From: Labedaea rhizosphaerae
Lineage (GTDB): Bacteria > Actinomycetota > Actinomycetes > Mycobacteriales > Pseudonocardiaceae
Direction: 5' to 3'
DNA: 64,000 nt
Assembly: GCF_004362825.1 (NCBI RefSeq)
Contig: NZ_SNXZ01000002.1
Location: forward strand, 1,297,365 to 1,361,364
Position 1 is the first letter of the stretch. The number at the start of each line of letters is the position of its first letter. The notes beneath the pieces are model-generated. The model had not been told where the DNA came from. It saw only the letters and a program-made list of their open reading frames with translations, and made no database searches. Both the position numbers and the translations under genes were made by a program. Of the stretch, positions 8,318-18,337 are shown piece after piece.

Positions 8318-9159
8318 GCCCGCAACGTCTGCAGGGCACCGATGGTCGCGATCGGCCGCCACTCGAACTCGGTGACCGGCGTCCACACCAGGAAGTGGAT
8401 CGGCCAGCCACCGTCCTCTCGCTGCTCGGCGGCCAGTTCGTCGAGGCTCGCTTGCAGCTCCGCTTCGCTGAACCAGGCGGCCGCCACGCTGTCAGGCGAC
8501 GGCGCGTAGACGTGCGGCTTGTGCGCCTCCCCTTCCCGGACGTCCCCGGCGAACGCGATCAGGTCCTGCTCGCGGACCAGGGCACCGAGCCGCTTGGCCG
8601 CCGCCTGCGCCCGCGGCCGGTCGGGCACGTGGTCGAGGAACCGTGCGCAGGCCGAGGCCTCGTAGGCGTGGGTGCCGGTGAGGTGCTCGATGCGTTGCCA
8701 GCAAAAGGAATCCGCGCCGTCCAGCCACGGGTGCGTGACGCCCGCGCGGTGCAGGTGCCCCGCGATCGCCGCGGTCGGCAGCAGGCTGCCCGACCCGTCC
8801 TCGGTGACCTCCCACCACGGCGCCCGCGGGTGCTCGCGGATGTTCGGGTGCACGAACGGCGCGCCACCGTCCGGGCCGGTGATCGAGGCGAGGTAGTCGC
8901 AGATCCCCTTCGCGTGCTCCCCGACGGCGTCGAGTTCGGTGAGCACGTCCAGCGCGCTCAGCACGTGCACCGGCTGGCTGCCCGGCCCGCGCCCGTCGGG
9001 CTCGAGCGCGTGCCCGTAGCCGCCGTCGTCGTTGCGATAGGCGTCGAGCGCGGCGAGCACCGGCGCGGCCGGCCCGTCCCGGAACAGGAAGGCGAACCGG
9101 CGGCGCTCCAGCACCCGGCCGTTGAGCGTGATGAACCGTTCGGCATCGTCCAGCATCAT
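8305..9159 (-). CDS. Hypothetical protein with terpenoid-cyclase-like alpha-toroid features
   Basis: 284 residues, soluble and Trp/His-rich. Helical repeats containing NDDGGYGHAL and REDGGWPIHF resemble the QW-like or prenyltransferase/squalene-cyclase repeats of alpha/alpha-toroid proteins, but no catalytic DXDD motif is visible, so an enzymatic role cannot be claimed. Start is ATG at 9159 or the adjacent ATG at 9156. It is convergent with and slightly overlaps the AraC-type gene. It lies downstream of rel on the same strand, 55 bases after the rel stop. Confidence 0.7.
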   Translation of the reverse strand: MMLDDAERFITLNGRVLERRRFAFLFRDGPAAPVLAALDAYRNDDGGYGHALEPDGRGPGSQPVHVLSALDVLTELDAVGEHAKGICDYLASITGPDGGAPFVHPNIREHPRAPWWEVTEDGSGSLLPTAAIAGHLHRAGVTHPWLDGADSFCWQRIEHLTGTHAYEASACARFLDHVPDRPRAQAAAKRLGALVREQDLIAFAGDVREGEAHKPHVYAPSPDSVAAAWFSEAELQASLDELAAEQREDGGWPIHFLVWTPVTEFEWRPIATIGALQTLRAYRS

Positions 9160-9214
9160 GGCCGGAAACCTAGCCGCGCCACGGCACCCGGCGATTGAAC
9201 GAATCGGACGTGCC

Positions 9215-11443
9215 TCAGGAAGCTGACGTCACCCGGTACACGTCGTAGACGCCTTCGACGCTGCGCACCGCCTTGAGCACGTGGCCCAGGTGCTTCGGGT
9301 CGCCCATCTCGAACGAGAACCGGCTCACCGCGACCCGGTCGCGCGAGGTGGTCACCGACGCGGACAGGATGTTCACCCGCTCGTCGGCCAGGACCTTGGT
9401 GACGTCGGACAGCAGCCGGTGCCGGTCCAGGGCCTCGACCTGGATGGCGACGAGGAAGACCGATGTCTCCGACGGCGCCCACTCCACGTCCAGCAGCCGG
9501 TCGTCCTTGGCCAGCAGGTCCTTGGCGTTGGTGCAGTCGGTCCGGTGCACCGAGACGCCACCGCCGCGGGTGACGAAACCCAGGATCTCGTCGCCGGGCA
9601 CGGGCGTGCAGCACCGCGCGAGCTTCACCCACACATCGCTGGCGCCCTTGACGATCACGCCCGCGTCGCCGGACGCGCGGCGCCGGGTGATCGTCGACGG
9701 CGTGGCGCGCTCGGCCAGCTCCTCCTCGGCGTGGTCGACCCCGCCGAGCAGGGCGACGAGGCGCTGCACCACGTGCCGTGCCGACAGGTGGTTCTCCCCC
9801 ACCGCCGCGTACAGCCCGCTGATGTCGCCGTAGCGCAGCTCGCGGGCCAGTGCCGTGATCGAGTCCGCCGACACCAGGCGCTGCATGGGCAGCCCGACCC
9901 GGCGCACCTCCTTGGCGATGGCGTCCTTGCCCGCCTCGATCGCCTCTTCCTTGCGCTCCTTGGCGAACCACTGCCGGATCTTGGCCCGCGCCCGCGGCGA
10001 CGCGGCGAAGGTCAGCCAGTCCCGGCTGGGCCCGGCGCCTTCGGCCTTCGAGGTGAAGATCTCGACGACCTCACCGTTCTCCAGCTTGCGTTCGAGCGCG
10101 ACGAGCCGGCCGTTGACCCGCGCGCCGATGCACCGGTGGCCGACCTCGGTGTGCACGGCGTAGGCGAAGTCCACCGGCGTCGAACCGGTGGGCAGCGTGA
10201 TGACCTCGCCCTTGGGTGTGAACACGAAGATCTCGCGGGTGGCGAGGTCGTAGCGCAGGGCTTCGAGGAACTCGCCGGGGTCGGCGGCCTCACGCTGCCA
10301 GTCCAGCAGCTGGCGCATCCAGGCCATCTCGTCGATCTCGACGCTGCGGCCGTTGTGCGAACCCCTGGTCTCCTTGTACCGCCAGTGCGCCGCGATGCCG
10401 TACTCGGCGGTGCGGTGCATCTCGTGCGTGCGGATCTGCACCTCGAGCGGCTTGCCGTCCGGGCCGATCACGGTGGTGTGCAGCGACTGGTAGACGCCGA
10501 AGCGCGGCTGCGCGATGTAGTCCTTGAACCGCCCGGGCATCGGCTGCCACAACGCGTGCACCACGCCCATCGCCGCGTAGCAGTCACGCACGTCGTCGAC
10601 CAGGATGCGCACGCCGACCAGGTCGTGGATGTCGTCGAAGTCGCGGCCCCGGACGATCATCTTCTGGTTGATCGAGTAGTAGTGCTTGGGCCGGCCCTCG
10701 ACCTTCGCGGTGATCCGCGAGGACTCCAGCTGGCTGGTCAGCTCCTCGACGACGCGCTTGAGGTAGGTGTCGCGCGAGGGCGCGCGGTTGGCGACCAGCC
10801 GCACGATCTCGTCGTACTTCTTCGGCTGCAGGATCGCGAACGCCAGGTCCTCCAGCTCCCACTTCACCGTCGCCATGCCGAGGCGGTGGGCGAGGGGCGC
10901 GAGGACTTCCAGCGTCTCGCGGGCCTTCTTCGCCTGCTTCTCCGGCGGCAGGAACCGCATGGTGCGCATGTTGTGCAGCCGGTCGGCCAGCTTGATCACC
11001 AGCACCCGCGGGTCGCGGGCCATGGCGATCACCATCTTGCGGATGGTCTCGGCCTCGGCGGCCGCGCCCAGCTGCACCTTGTCCAGCTTGGTGACGCCGT
11101 CGACCAGGTGCGCGACCTCGTCACCGAAGTCGCCGCGCAGGTTGTCCAGGCCGTAGTCGGTGTCCTCCACGGTGTCGTGCAGCAGCGCCGCGACCAGCGT
11201 GGTGGTGTCCATGCCGAGCTCGGCGAGGATCGTGGCGACGGCCAGCGGGTGCGTGATGTACGGGTCACCGGACTTGCGCCGCTGGTTGCGGTGCGCCTCC
11301 TCGGCGACGTCGTAGGCGTGCTGCAACAACGCGAGGTCGGCGTTCGGGTGCAGTTCCCGGTGCACCGCGGCCAGCGGCTCGAGCACCTGCTTGACCGGCG
11401 CGGGCCGCTGCGCGGTGATCCGCCGGGCAAGACGGGCCCGCAC
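9215..11443 (-). CDS. rel: Bifunctional (p)ppGpp synthetase/hydrolase
   Basis: 742 residues from the conservative GTG start, the usual length for a long RSH enzyme controlling the stringent response. Domains in order: HD hydrolase (HDTVEDT, about residue 90), synthetase (with [18 protein letters not shown] and [16 protein letters not shown]), TGS (about 385-450, [12 protein letters not shown]), a helical/zinc-finger-like region ([17 protein letters not shown]) and a C-terminal ACT domain. RFKD is the RxKD form associated with bifunctional enzymes. The frame continues 23 codons upstream to a CTG (11512) preceded by GGGAG, matching the position where relatives usually begin with GTG. In M. tuberculosis apt is likewise the upstream neighbour. 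Confidence 0.96.
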   Translation of the reverse strand: MRARLARRITAQRPAPVKQVLEPLAAVHRELHPNADLALLQHAYDVAEEAHRNQRRKSGDPYITHPLAVATILAELGMDTTTLVAALLHDTVEDTDYGLDNLRGDFGDEVAHLVDGVTKLDKVQLGAAAEAETIRKMVIAMARDPRVLVIKLADRLHNMRTMRFLPPEKQAKKARETLEVLAPLAHRLGMATVKWELEDLAFAILQPKKYDEIVRLVANRAPSRDTYLKRVVEELTSQLESSRITAKVEGRPKHYYSINQKMIVRGRDFDDIHDLVGVRILVDDVRDCYAAMGVVHALWQPMPGRFKDYIAQPRFGVYQSLHTTVIGPDGKPLEVQIRTHEMHRTAEYGIAAHWRYKETRGSHNGRSVEIDEMAWMRQLLDWQREAADPGEFLEALRYDLATREIFVFTPKGEVITLPTGSTPVDFAYAVHTEVGHRCIGARVNGRLVALERKLENGEVVEIFTSKAEGAGPSRDWLTFAASPRARAKIRQWFAKERKEEAIEAGKDAIAKEVRRVGLPMQRLVSADSITALARELRYGDISGLYAAVGENHLSARHVVQRLVALLGGVDHAEEELAERATPSTITRRRASGDAGVIVKGASDVWVKLARCCTPVPGDEILGFVTRGGGVSVHRTDCTNAKDLLAKDDRLLDVEWAPSETSVFLVAIQVEALDRHRLLSDVTKVLADERVNILSASVTTSRDRVAVSRFSFEMGDPKHLGHVLKAVRSVEGVYDVYRVTSAS

Positions 11444-11641
11444 ACGCCGCGTCGCGGGCGGCTGGCGGGCCGGGGTCTGATCGACCGGACCGGACTCGAC
11501 GTCGTGACTCAGGGCACACGCTCCCGGCAGGTTGGCGCCACCTGGTGACGCATAACCCTCCGAACCACGGCCGTGGCCCGGACACCGAGGATAACGCCGT
11601 TGCCCCAGCCCAACGTTCCACGGGTCGGCGGACCTGCGGAT

Positions 11642-12163
11642 TCAGACGCTGAGCAGCGTCCGCACCGACCGCCCGGCGAGTCGCTCCCGACCGCCCAGCG
11701 CGGCCAGGTCCACGACCACCGACACGACGGTGACCTCCGCCCCCGCGCGCTCGACCAGTTCGCAGGTCGCGGCGGCCGTGCCACCGGTGGCCAGCACGTC
11801 GTCGATCACCGCGACCCGCTGCCCGGCGCGGATCGTCCCGGCCGGCAGTTGCAGGGTCGCCGAGCCGTACTCCAGGTCGTAGGAGACCTCGTCGGCCACG
11901 GTGGGCAGCTTGCCCGGCTTGCGCACCGGCACCAGCCCGAAGTCGTGAGCGGCGGCGATCCCGCCGCCGAGCAGGAAGCCACGCGCCTCGACCGCCGCCA
12001 GCACGTCGGTGTCCGCGGGGATCGTCTCGGCGAGCGCGTCGACAACCACCCGGAACGCCTTGGCGTCGGCGAACAGCGGGCTGAGGTCCCGGAACAACAC
12101 CCCGGGCTGGGGGAAGTCCGGGACCTCGGCGATCAGCCCGAGCGCATGCTCGAGCTGACTCAC
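11642..12163 (-). CDS. apt: Adenine phosphoribosyltransferase
   Basis: 173 residues, full length for APRT, which salvages adenine with PRPP to AMP. Visible motifs are the N-terminal FPQPGVLFRDLSPL, the flexible-loop region VRKPGKLP with E-YGSATLQL, and the PRPP-binding loop VAVIDDVLATGGTAAA. GTG at 12163 overlaps the secF stop (GTGA), so apt is translationally coupled to the Sec operon. Order secD-secF-apt-rel is the conserved actinobacterial arrangement. About 130 bases separate it from the likely rel start. Confidence 0.95.
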   Translation of the reverse strand: MSQLEHALGLIAEVPDFPQPGVLFRDLSPLFADAKAFRVVVDALAETIPADTDVLAAVEARGFLLGGGIAAAHDFGLVPVRKPGKLPTVADEVSYDLEYGSATLQLPAGTIRAGQRVAVIDDVLATGGTAAATCELVERAGAEVTVVSVVVDLAALGGRERLAGRSVRTLLSV

Positions 12164-13491
12164 CGGCGCTTCTTGCCCGTCGGCTTGCCGCTGGGCCGGC
12201 CGCCTTGGGTGCGACGGACGTCCGTCGCCTTCGGCGTGCGGCTCGGCACGCTGGACGCCGCCGCGTAGGCCCGCTCCTTGCGCACCTCGTTGTCGATCGA
12301 CTCCTCGTCGGTGGGCTCGATCTCGCCGGCTTCGGCGCGACCCGCGGCGTGGCGGGCCGCGGCCTTGGCGGCCTGCTCCTTGCGCCGCTGCAGCACGCGC
12401 GTGGCCTGCTGCTTGAAGCGCGGGTCACGCATCTTCATGTCGACCAGCAACGGCGTCGCCAGGAAGATCGACGAGAGCGCGCCGGCCAGCATGCCGACCA
12501 ACTGCACCAGGGCCAGGTCGGCGAGCGTGCCGACACCGAGCAGACCGACGCCGACGATCAGCAGGCCGATCACCGGCAACAGGCCGATGAGCGAGGTGTT
12601 GATCGAGCGCATCAGCGTCTGGTTCAGCGCCAGGTTCGCCGTTTCGGCGTAGGTGCGCCTGGTCAGGCCGAGCAGGCCACGCGCGTTCTCCTTGATCTTG
12701 TCGAACACCACGACGGTGTCGTAGAGGGAGAAGCCGAGGATGGTCAGCAGGCCGATCACCGTCGCCGGGGTGACCTCGAAGCCGACGAGCGAGTAGACGC
12801 CCGCCGTGACCACGACGTCGTGGATGAGCGCGATCAGCGCCGCGACCGCCATCCACTTCTCGAAGTAGAACGCCAGGAAGATCGTCACCAGCACGAGGAA
12901 GACGGCGAGGGCGATCAACGCCTTCTGCGAGATCTCCCCACCCCACGAGCCGCTGACCGCGCTGTCGCTGACCGCCTGCGCGGCCGGCTGACCGGCCGCG
13001 GGCTGCGGCTTGAGCTCGGCCACGAACGCCTTCTTGAGCTCGGCGACCTCGGCCGTGGTGAGCGCCTCCGAGCGGACCTGGATGGAGGCGTTCTTGCCCG
13101 CACCCACCGACTGCACCGAGGACGGTTCCTTGTGCAGCGTGGACTTGAAGACGTCGGTGACCCGGTCGGTGGTGATGGGCGCGCCGGACGTGCTGGCCAC
13201 CGGCATCTGCAGCCGGGTGCCGCCGGCGAACTCGATGCCCAGGTTGAAGCCGCGGAAGATCATCGAGCCGATGCAGACCAGCACCAGCACCGAGAAGATG
13301 ATGTAGAACCGCTTGCGCTTGCCGACGATGTCGAACGCGCCGGTGCCGCTGTAGAGCCGGTGGACGAGGCTTTCCTTGCCGCTCTTGCGAATGTCACCGG
13401 TCGAGGTCCGCTCGCCGGCTTCCTCGACCTCGTCCACAGCGACGTTCGCGGAGTTCTCCGCCTTCTCGGCCTTGGGGTCGGTGCCTGCCAT
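12160..13491 (-). CDS. secF: Protein translocase subunit SecF
   Basis: 443 residues. SecF forms the SecDF complex that uses the proton gradient to pull proteins out of the SecYEG channel. A cytoplasmic N-terminus is followed by a first helix (about 66-86), the SecD/F signature GIEFAGGTRLQM, a periplasmic loop and five clustered helices (about 200-390) including the conserved ALIHDVVVTAGVYSLVGFEV and LYDTVVVFDKIKEN. The C-terminal tail is long, basic and Lys/Arg-rich. ATG at 13491 starts one base after the secD stop, so the pair is one transcript. A longer in-frame N-terminus exists but lies inside secD. Confidence 0.96.
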   Translation of the reverse strand: MAGTDPKAEKAENSANVAVDEVEEAGERTSTGDIRKSGKESLVHRLYSGTGAFDIVGKRKRFYIIFSVLVLVCIGSMIFRGFNLGIEFAGGTRLQMPVASTSGAPITTDRVTDVFKSTLHKEPSSVQSVGAGKNASIQVRSEALTTAEVAELKKAFVAELKPQPAAGQPAAQAVSDSAVSGSWGGEISQKALIALAVFLVLVTIFLAFYFEKWMAVAALIALIHDVVVTAGVYSLVGFEVTPATVIGLLTILGFSLYDTVVVFDKIKENARGLLGLTRRTYAETANLALNQTLMRSINTSLIGLLPVIGLLIVGVGLLGVGTLADLALVQLVGMLAGALSSIFLATPLLVDMKMRDPRFKQQATRVLQRRKEQAAKAAARHAAGRAEAGEIEPTDEESIDNEVRKERAYAAASSVPSRTPKATDVRRTQGGRPSGKPTGKKRR

Positions 13492-13492
13492 C

Positions 13493-15322
13493 TCAGGCCT
13501 CCTTCGCGGCGGTCTTGGCCGGCACACCACGCCCGGCGGGGTGCCGGTGGATGCGGCCGAGGCCGGAGAACTTCGGGCTGGAGAGCGTCTTGGACTTCGC
13601 GGCGATCGCGACCAGCGGGTGGGTCACGAAGAACACCACGAGCAGGTCGAGCACCGTCGACAAGCCCAGGGTGAAGGCGAAGCCCTGCACCGTGCCGACC
13701 GCGAGGACGTACAGCGTCGCGGCGGCCAGGAACATGACCGCGTCGGCGGTCAGGATCGTGCGCCGGGCCCGGATCCACCCGCGCGGCACGGCCGAGCGGA
13801 ACGTCCGGCCCTCGCGTATCTCGTCCTTGAGGCGTTCGAAGAAGATCACGAACGAGTCGGCGGTGATACCGATCGCGATGATGAAGCCGGCGACACCGGG
13901 TAGGTCGAGGGTGAACCCGATCCAGCGGCCGAGCAGCACCAGCACGCCGTAGACGATCGCGGCCGAGAAGGCCAGCGACAACATCGTCAGGATGCCGAGC
14001 AGCCGGTAGTAGATCAGGCAGTAGATGAACACCAGGGCGAGGCCGATGGCACCGGCGATCAGGCCGGCCTCCAGCGACGCGAGGCCCAGGGTCGCCGAGA
14101 CGGTCTCCGCGTCGGAGGACTCGAACGACAGCGGCAGCGAGCCGTACTTGAGGACGTTGGCCAGGTCCTGCGCCTCGGTCTGGGTGAAGTCACCGGTGAT
14201 GCGGGTGTTGCCGCCGGCGATCGCGGTCTCGATGTTCGGCGCCGACTGCACCTGGGTGTCGAGCACGAACGCGGCCTGCTGACCGATGTTCTTGCTGGTG
14301 AAGTCCGCCCAGATGTTGCTGCCCTGGCTGTTGAAGCTCAGGTCGACCTCCCAGTGGCCGACGCTGGTGGAGTCGACCTGGAAGGAGGCGTCGGTGATGT
14401 CGGTGCCCGGGAGGAACACCGGGCCCAGCACGTAGGGCCGGCCGTCCTTGCCGCAGGTGACCAGCGGCTTGTCGGGCAGGTCGTTGCCGACCAGTTCCTC
14501 GTCGGCACGCGGGTCACCCGGCTTGCCGGGTCCCGAGACGCAGGAAAGCGTCAGCAGCGCCTGGGCCTGCGCCTGGGGGTCGGTGTCGACGTTGGGGGCC
14601 TGCAGGATGTCCTGGGCCGCCTTGATGATCTTGGCCTCGTCCGAGGTCACACTGCCGTTGGACGGCGGGGGCGCCGTGGGCGCGCTCGACGTCGGCGGAG
14701 CCTTGGACGTGGAGGTCGCCGGCGGCTTGGTCGTCGTGGTCGGCGCGGCCGCGCCTTCCAGGTGCGGGGCGACCCGGCCCTGCGGCGCGCCGGACGTCGG
14801 CGTGCCGCTGCCCGCCGTCGGCTTCTTGCTGGTCGAGGTCGGCGTGCCCGGCTTGGTGGACGTGCCCGGCTGGCTGGGGTTGGGCTGCTGCGCCTGCTTG
14901 GCGGCGAGCTGCTGCTGCACGAGCTGGTTCGCGGTCTGGTCGATCGGGATGACCTTGCGGAACGCGAGCTTCGCCGTCTTGCCCAGGTTCTTGGCCTGGT
15001 CGCCCTGGTCGCCCGGCACCGTGATCACGATGTTGTTGCCGTCGAGCAGCACTTCGGTGCCGCCGACACCGATGCCGTTGACGCGCTTCTCGATGATCTG
15101 GCGTGCCTGGTTCAACGAGTCCCGCGACGGCGCCTCGCCCGTGGTGGTGCGCGCGGTCAGCGTGACGCGCGTGCCACCTTGCAGGTCGATGCCGAGCTTC
15201 GGACTCGCCTTGTCGTGACCCACGAACGCGGGGATCAGCACGAGGCCGTAGACCAGGATGAGCAGGAAGGCGAAGAACGCCAGGTAGCGCAATGGGCGGA
15301 TCTGCCCAACCGGTGGTGCCAC
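13493..15322 (-). CDS. secD: Protein translocase subunit SecD
   Basis: 609 residues. The N-terminal helix (about 12-32) is followed by the signature LGIDLQGGTRVTL, a large extracytoplasmic domain and six C-terminal helices (about 415-585), with AIGITADSFVIFFERLKDEI and the membrane region ending in FFVTHPLV. The extracytoplasmic domain carries a low-complexity Pro/Thr/Ser/Gln insertion (about residues 135-215), longer than in most bacteria but known from actinobacterial SecD. GTG start at 15322. yajC lies 190 bases upstream and secF one base downstream. Confidence 0.96.
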   Translation of the reverse strand: MAPPVGQIRPLRYLAFFAFLLILVYGLVLIPAFVGHDKASPKLGIDLQGGTRVTLTARTTTGEAPSRDSLNQARQIIEKRVNGIGVGGTEVLLDGNNIVITVPGDQGDQAKNLGKTAKLAFRKVIPIDQTANQLVQQQLAAKQAQQPNPSQPGTSTKPGTPTSTSKKPTAGSGTPTSGAPQGRVAPHLEGAAAPTTTTKPPATSTSKAPPTSSAPTAPPPSNGSVTSDEAKIIKAAQDILQAPNVDTDPQAQAQALLTLSCVSGPGKPGDPRADEELVGNDLPDKPLVTCGKDGRPYVLGPVFLPGTDITDASFQVDSTSVGHWEVDLSFNSQGSNIWADFTSKNIGQQAAFVLDTQVQSAPNIETAIAGGNTRITGDFTQTEAQDLANVLKYGSLPLSFESSDAETVSATLGLASLEAGLIAGAIGLALVFIYCLIYYRLLGILTMLSLAFSAAIVYGVLVLLGRWIGFTLDLPGVAGFIIAIGITADSFVIFFERLKDEIREGRTFRSAVPRGWIRARRTILTADAVMFLAAATLYVLAVGTVQGFAFTLGLSTVLDLLVVFFVTHPLVAIAAKSKTLSSPKFSGLGRIHRHPAGRGVPAKTAAKEA

Positions 15323-15514
15323 GGTCGGTCCGTCTCCTCAACTACAGCATCGGGAAGCGCCTCGCGGAGGTGGTGCGAGCGCCGGAGATGCCCTCGGGCA
15401 GGTCATGGCGCTGCGCCCACACCCGCGTGCACAGGTGGGTGAGGGCGCAGCCTACCTCCCGCCAGGTGAGCCCCTTGTCACGTGGGTCACCCAGACGGGT
15501 TCAGGTGGTCGCGG

Positions 15515-15904
15515 TCAGCGACCCTTCTTGCTCGGCGCGGTCTCGTCGTCGGCGTCGGCGGTCTCGGTGTCGACGGCGTCCGAGTCGACGACCTCGTCCT
15601 CGAGCTCGTCGTCGATCTGCTCGACCTCGGGACCCTCGTCCAGGGTCGGGTCGACCTTCTCGCGGACCGCCGCACGCAGCCACGTGGTGGTCATGCCGGG
15701 CGCGATCTCGATGTCGATCGTCGAGTCGTCGTCGGTGTTCACCACGGTGCCGTACAGACCGGAGGTGGTCATCACGCGGTCGCCGATGGTCAGCGAGCTC
15801 TGCAGGTCCTGCTGCGCCTGCATGGTGCGCTTCTGCTTGCGGCTCATGAAGGTCATCAGGACCACCACAGCGGCGATCATGATGATCATTGGCAGCGCGC
15901 TCAT
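15515..15904 (-). CDS. yajC: Preprotein translocase accessory subunit YajC
   Basis: 129 residues. A single N-terminal helix (about 5-20, PMIIMIAAVVVLMTFM) is followed by the YajC motif SRKQKRTMQAQQ and the hallmark SLTIGDRVMTTSGLYGTV. The C-terminal third is a very acidic Asp/Glu-rich tail ending in a short basic run, an extension common in actinobacterial YajC. It works with SecDF. The position directly upstream of secD is conserved. Confidence 0.95.
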   Translation of the reverse strand: MSALPMIIMIAAVVVLMTFMSRKQKRTMQAQQDLQSSLTIGDRVMTTSGLYGTVVNTDDDSTIDIEIAPGMTTTWLRAAVREKVDPTLDEGPEVEQIDDELEDEVVDSDAVDTETADADDETAPSKKGR

Positions 15905-15979
15905 CGTTCTCCGTTTCAGCGGACGCCGTGCGAGGCGAGACGTCCGATTTGTTCGATGTCGGTTCTTACGAGTGTGCCA

Positions 15980-16001
15980 GGGACCACAATGATCGTGTCC
16001 C
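15980..16001 (-). terminator. Probable terminator after ruvB
   Basis: On the minus strand, about 21 bases after the ruvB stop, GGGACAC-GATCATT-GTGGTCCC can form a seven-pair stem with one bulged base. There is no strong T-run, which is usual for GC-rich actinobacteria. It would separate the ruv transcript from yajC-secDF. Confidence 0.4.
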
Positions 16002-16022
16002 GCAGCCTCGCCTGGACCGCTC

Positions 16023-17096
16023 TCACTCGTCGAACAGGGTAGGTGCGCTCGCGCCCGCCACCTCGGGCGGGGGCGTGAGACCGAGGTGCGACCACGCCGC
16101 CGCGGTGGCCACCCGGCCGCGCGGCGTCCTGGCCAGCATCCCGGCGCGAACCAGGTACGGCTCGCACACCTCTTCCACCGTAGCTGCTTCTTCGCCGACA
16201 GCCACGGCCAGAGTTGCCACGCCGACCGGTCCGCCGCCGAACGAGCGGACCAGCGCGGTCAGCACGGCGCGGTCCAGCCGGTCGAGCCCGAGCGCGTCGA
16301 CGTCGTAGATTTCCAGCGCCGCCCGGGCGATGTCCCTGGTCACGGCGCCGTCGGCGCGCACATCGGCGTAGTCGCGGACGCGGCGCAGCAGCCGGTTGGC
16401 GATGCGCGGGGTGCCGCGGGAACGGCCTGCGATCTCCGCTGCCCCATCCGGGTGCAGGTCGACGCCGAGGATGCTCGACGAGCGGCGCAGGATCTGCTCG
16501 AGGTCCGCGGGCTCGTAGAACTCCATGTGCGCGGTGAAGCCGAACCGGTCGCGCAGCGGCCCGGTCAGCGCGCCCGACCTGGTGGTGGCGCCGACCAGGG
16601 TGAACGGCGCGATCTCCAGCGGGATGCTGGTGGCGCCGGGGCCCTTGCCGACCACGACGTCGACCCGGAAGTCCTCCATCGCCAGGTAGAGCATCTCCTC
16701 GGCGGGGCGGGCCATCCGGTGGATCTCGTCGATGAACAGGACGTCGCCCTCGACGAGGTTGGAGAGCATGGCGGCGAGGTCGCCCGCGCGTTCCAGGGCG
16801 GGCCCGGACGTGATGCGCAGGGACCGGCCGAGCTCGGTGGCGATGATCATGGCGAGGCTGGTCTTGCCCAGGCCGGGCGGCCCGGAGAGCAGGACGTGGT
16901 CCGGAGGCGCGCCGCGGTGGGTCGCGGCCTGGAGCACCAGCTCCAGCTGCTCACGGACCCGGCCCTGGCCGACGAACTCGGTGAGGTTCCGGGGCCGGAG
17001 CGTGGTTTCGTCCTCACGCTCCCCCGCCGCGATGGCCGGCGACAACTCCGGCGCGGACGTGAGGTCCTCGAACTCGGCGTCGATGTCGTCGTGCAT
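16023..17096 (-). CDS. ruvB: Holliday junction branch-migration ATPase RuvB
   Basis: 357 residues. AAA+ motor that drives branch migration with RuvA. Visible are Walker A (GPPGLGKTS), Walker B (FIDEIHR), sensor 1 (VGATTRSG), the Arg-finger region (GPLRDRFGF) and the C-terminal winged helix ([14 protein letters not shown]). ATG at 17096 starts two bases after the ruvA stop, so ruvCAB form one operon. Length and all motifs are canonical. Confidence 0.97.
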   Translation of the reverse strand: MHDDIDAEFEDLTSAPELSPAIAAGEREDETTLRPRNLTEFVGQGRVREQLELVLQAATHRGAPPDHVLLSGPPGLGKTSLAMIIATELGRSLRITSGPALERAGDLAAMLSNLVEGDVLFIDEIHRMARPAEEMLYLAMEDFRVDVVVGKGPGATSIPLEIAPFTLVGATTRSGALTGPLRDRFGFTAHMEFYEPADLEQILRRSSSILGVDLHPDGAAEIAGRSRGTPRIANRLLRRVRDYADVRADGAVTRDIARAALEIYDVDALGLDRLDRAVLTALVRSFGGGPVGVATLAVAVGEEAATVEEVCEPYLVRAGMLARTPRGRVATAAAWSHLGLTPPPEVAGASAPTLFDE

Positions 17097-17098
17097 GG

Positions 17099-17698
17099 TT
17101 ACTTCTTACGGCCCAGGGTGGTGAGCGCCTTGCGCAGGACCACCGACGTGTCACCCGTGCCGTTGTCGGCGAGCACCGCGTCGACGGCCTGCTCGGCTTG
17201 CCTGCTCGCGAAACCGAGGCCGATGAGCGCCTCGACGACGGACTCGCGGACGCCGGCCTGGCTGCTCGCCGCGGCGGCGCCGTCGCCCGCGACCGGCAGC
17301 TTGCCGACCTTGTCGCGCAGCTCCACGACCAGGCGTTCGGCCGATTTGCGGCCGACGCCGGGGACCTGGGTGAGCACCGCGAGGTTGCCGTCGGCGAGCG
17401 CGGCCCGCAGCCGGTCGGGTTCGAGCACCGCGAGCGTGGCCATGGCCAGGCGCGGCCCGACGCCGGACACGGTCTGCAGCAGGCCGAACAGCTCGCGGGC
17501 GTCGGGGTCGGCGAAGCCGAAGAGGGTCAGGGAGTCCTCGCGGACCACGAGCGTGGTCGCCAGCGTGGCCTCTTCGCCGCGGCGCAGGGTCGCGAGCGTG
17601 GCCGGGGTGGCTTGCACGGCGAAGCCGACGCCGCCGACCTCGACGACCGCGTGGTCGAGCCCGATGGCCAGCACCGTGCCCCGAAGTGAGGAGATCAC
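17099..17698 (-). CDS. ruvA: Holliday junction DNA-binding protein RuvA
   Basis: 199 residues. N-terminal OB fold ([26 protein letters not shown]), two helix-hairpin-helix motifs in the middle ([18 protein letters not shown] and [19 protein letters not shown]) and the C-terminal RuvB-contacting three-helix domain ([19 protein letters not shown]). GTG at 17698 overlaps the ruvC stop (GTGA). Tetrameric RuvA binds the junction and loads RuvB. Confidence 0.97.
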   Translation of the reverse strand: MISSLRGTVLAIGLDHAVVEVGGVGFAVQATPATLATLRRGEEATLATTLVVREDSLTLFGFADPDARELFGLLQTVSGVGPRLAMATLAVLEPDRLRAALADGNLAVLTQVPGVGRKSAERLVVELRDKVGKLPVAGDGAAAASSQAGVRESVVEALIGLGFASRQAEQAVDAVLADNGTGDTSVVLRKALTTLGRKK

Positions 17699-18261
17699 CG
17701 GGCCTCCTTCGCGGCCGCGGCGAGCCGGGCCTTGTGCGTGCGGGCGAGTTCGGCGGCCTTGGCCTCCGCCTCGGCGAGCCGCGCCTTCATCGGGCCGCGC
17801 CAGAGGTGGCAGATGGCGATGGCGATGGCGTCGGCCGCGTCGGCGGGCTTGGGCGCGACCTCGAGCTTGAGCAGCCGGGTGACCATCGTCGCGACCTGTT
17901 TCTTGTCGGCGCGACCGGACCCGGTGACCGCGGCCTTGACCTCACTGGGCGTGTGGAACTCGACCGGCAGGCCACGCCGGGCGGCGGCCAGCGCGACGAC
18001 GCCGCCGGCCTGCGCGGTGCCCATCGCCGTGCGCACGTTGTACTGGCTGAACACCCGCTCCACGGCGACGGCGTCGGGCTTGTAGTGGTCGAGCCAGCGT
18101 TCGACGCCGTCGCTGACGAGCAGCAACCGCGTGGCCAGGTCGGCCTCGACCGGGGTCCTGATGACGTCGACCGCGACGGCGGTGACCTGGCGCCCCCGGC
18201 CGCCGTCGACCACCGCGATCCCGCAGCGGGTCAGCCCTGGGTCGACTCCCAGCACACGCAC
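17695..18261 (-). CDS. ruvC: Holliday junction resolvase RuvC
   Basis: 188 residues. RNase H-fold endonuclease that cuts junctions symmetrically. The catalytic acidic residues are visible: first Asp in [12 protein letters not shown], Glu in [12 protein letters not shown], and the C-terminal Asp pair in [15 protein letters not shown]. The basic C-terminal tail is slightly extended. It is the first gene of ruvCAB, as in M. tuberculosis. No obvious SOS box was recognised upstream. Confidence 0.96.
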   Translation of the reverse strand: MRVLGVDPGLTRCGIAVVDGGRGRQVTAVAVDVIRTPVEADLATRLLLVSDGVERWLDHYKPDAVAVERVFSQYNVRTAMGTAQAGGVVALAAARRGLPVEFHTPSEVKAAVTGSGRADKKQVATMVTRLLKLEVAPKPADAADAIAIAICHLWRGPMKARLAEAEAKAAELARTHKARLAAAAKEAR

Positions 18262-18337
18262 TCCACAGCCCTTTCCGCGAACACCCGTTCGACGAACTGT
18301 ATTGGTTTCCGCCTGCCTTCAACCCCGGGACACGCCG

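Noticed and set aside
9281-11548. 755-codon plus-strand frame opposite rel
   Set aside because: It is a His/Val/Arg-rich mirror of rel, produced by GC-biased third positions; rel has all its motifs on the minus strand.
14354-15442. 362-codon plus-strand frame opposite secD
   Set aside because: Gly/Arg repeats mirror the Pro/Thr-rich SecD linker; no ribosome site or family.
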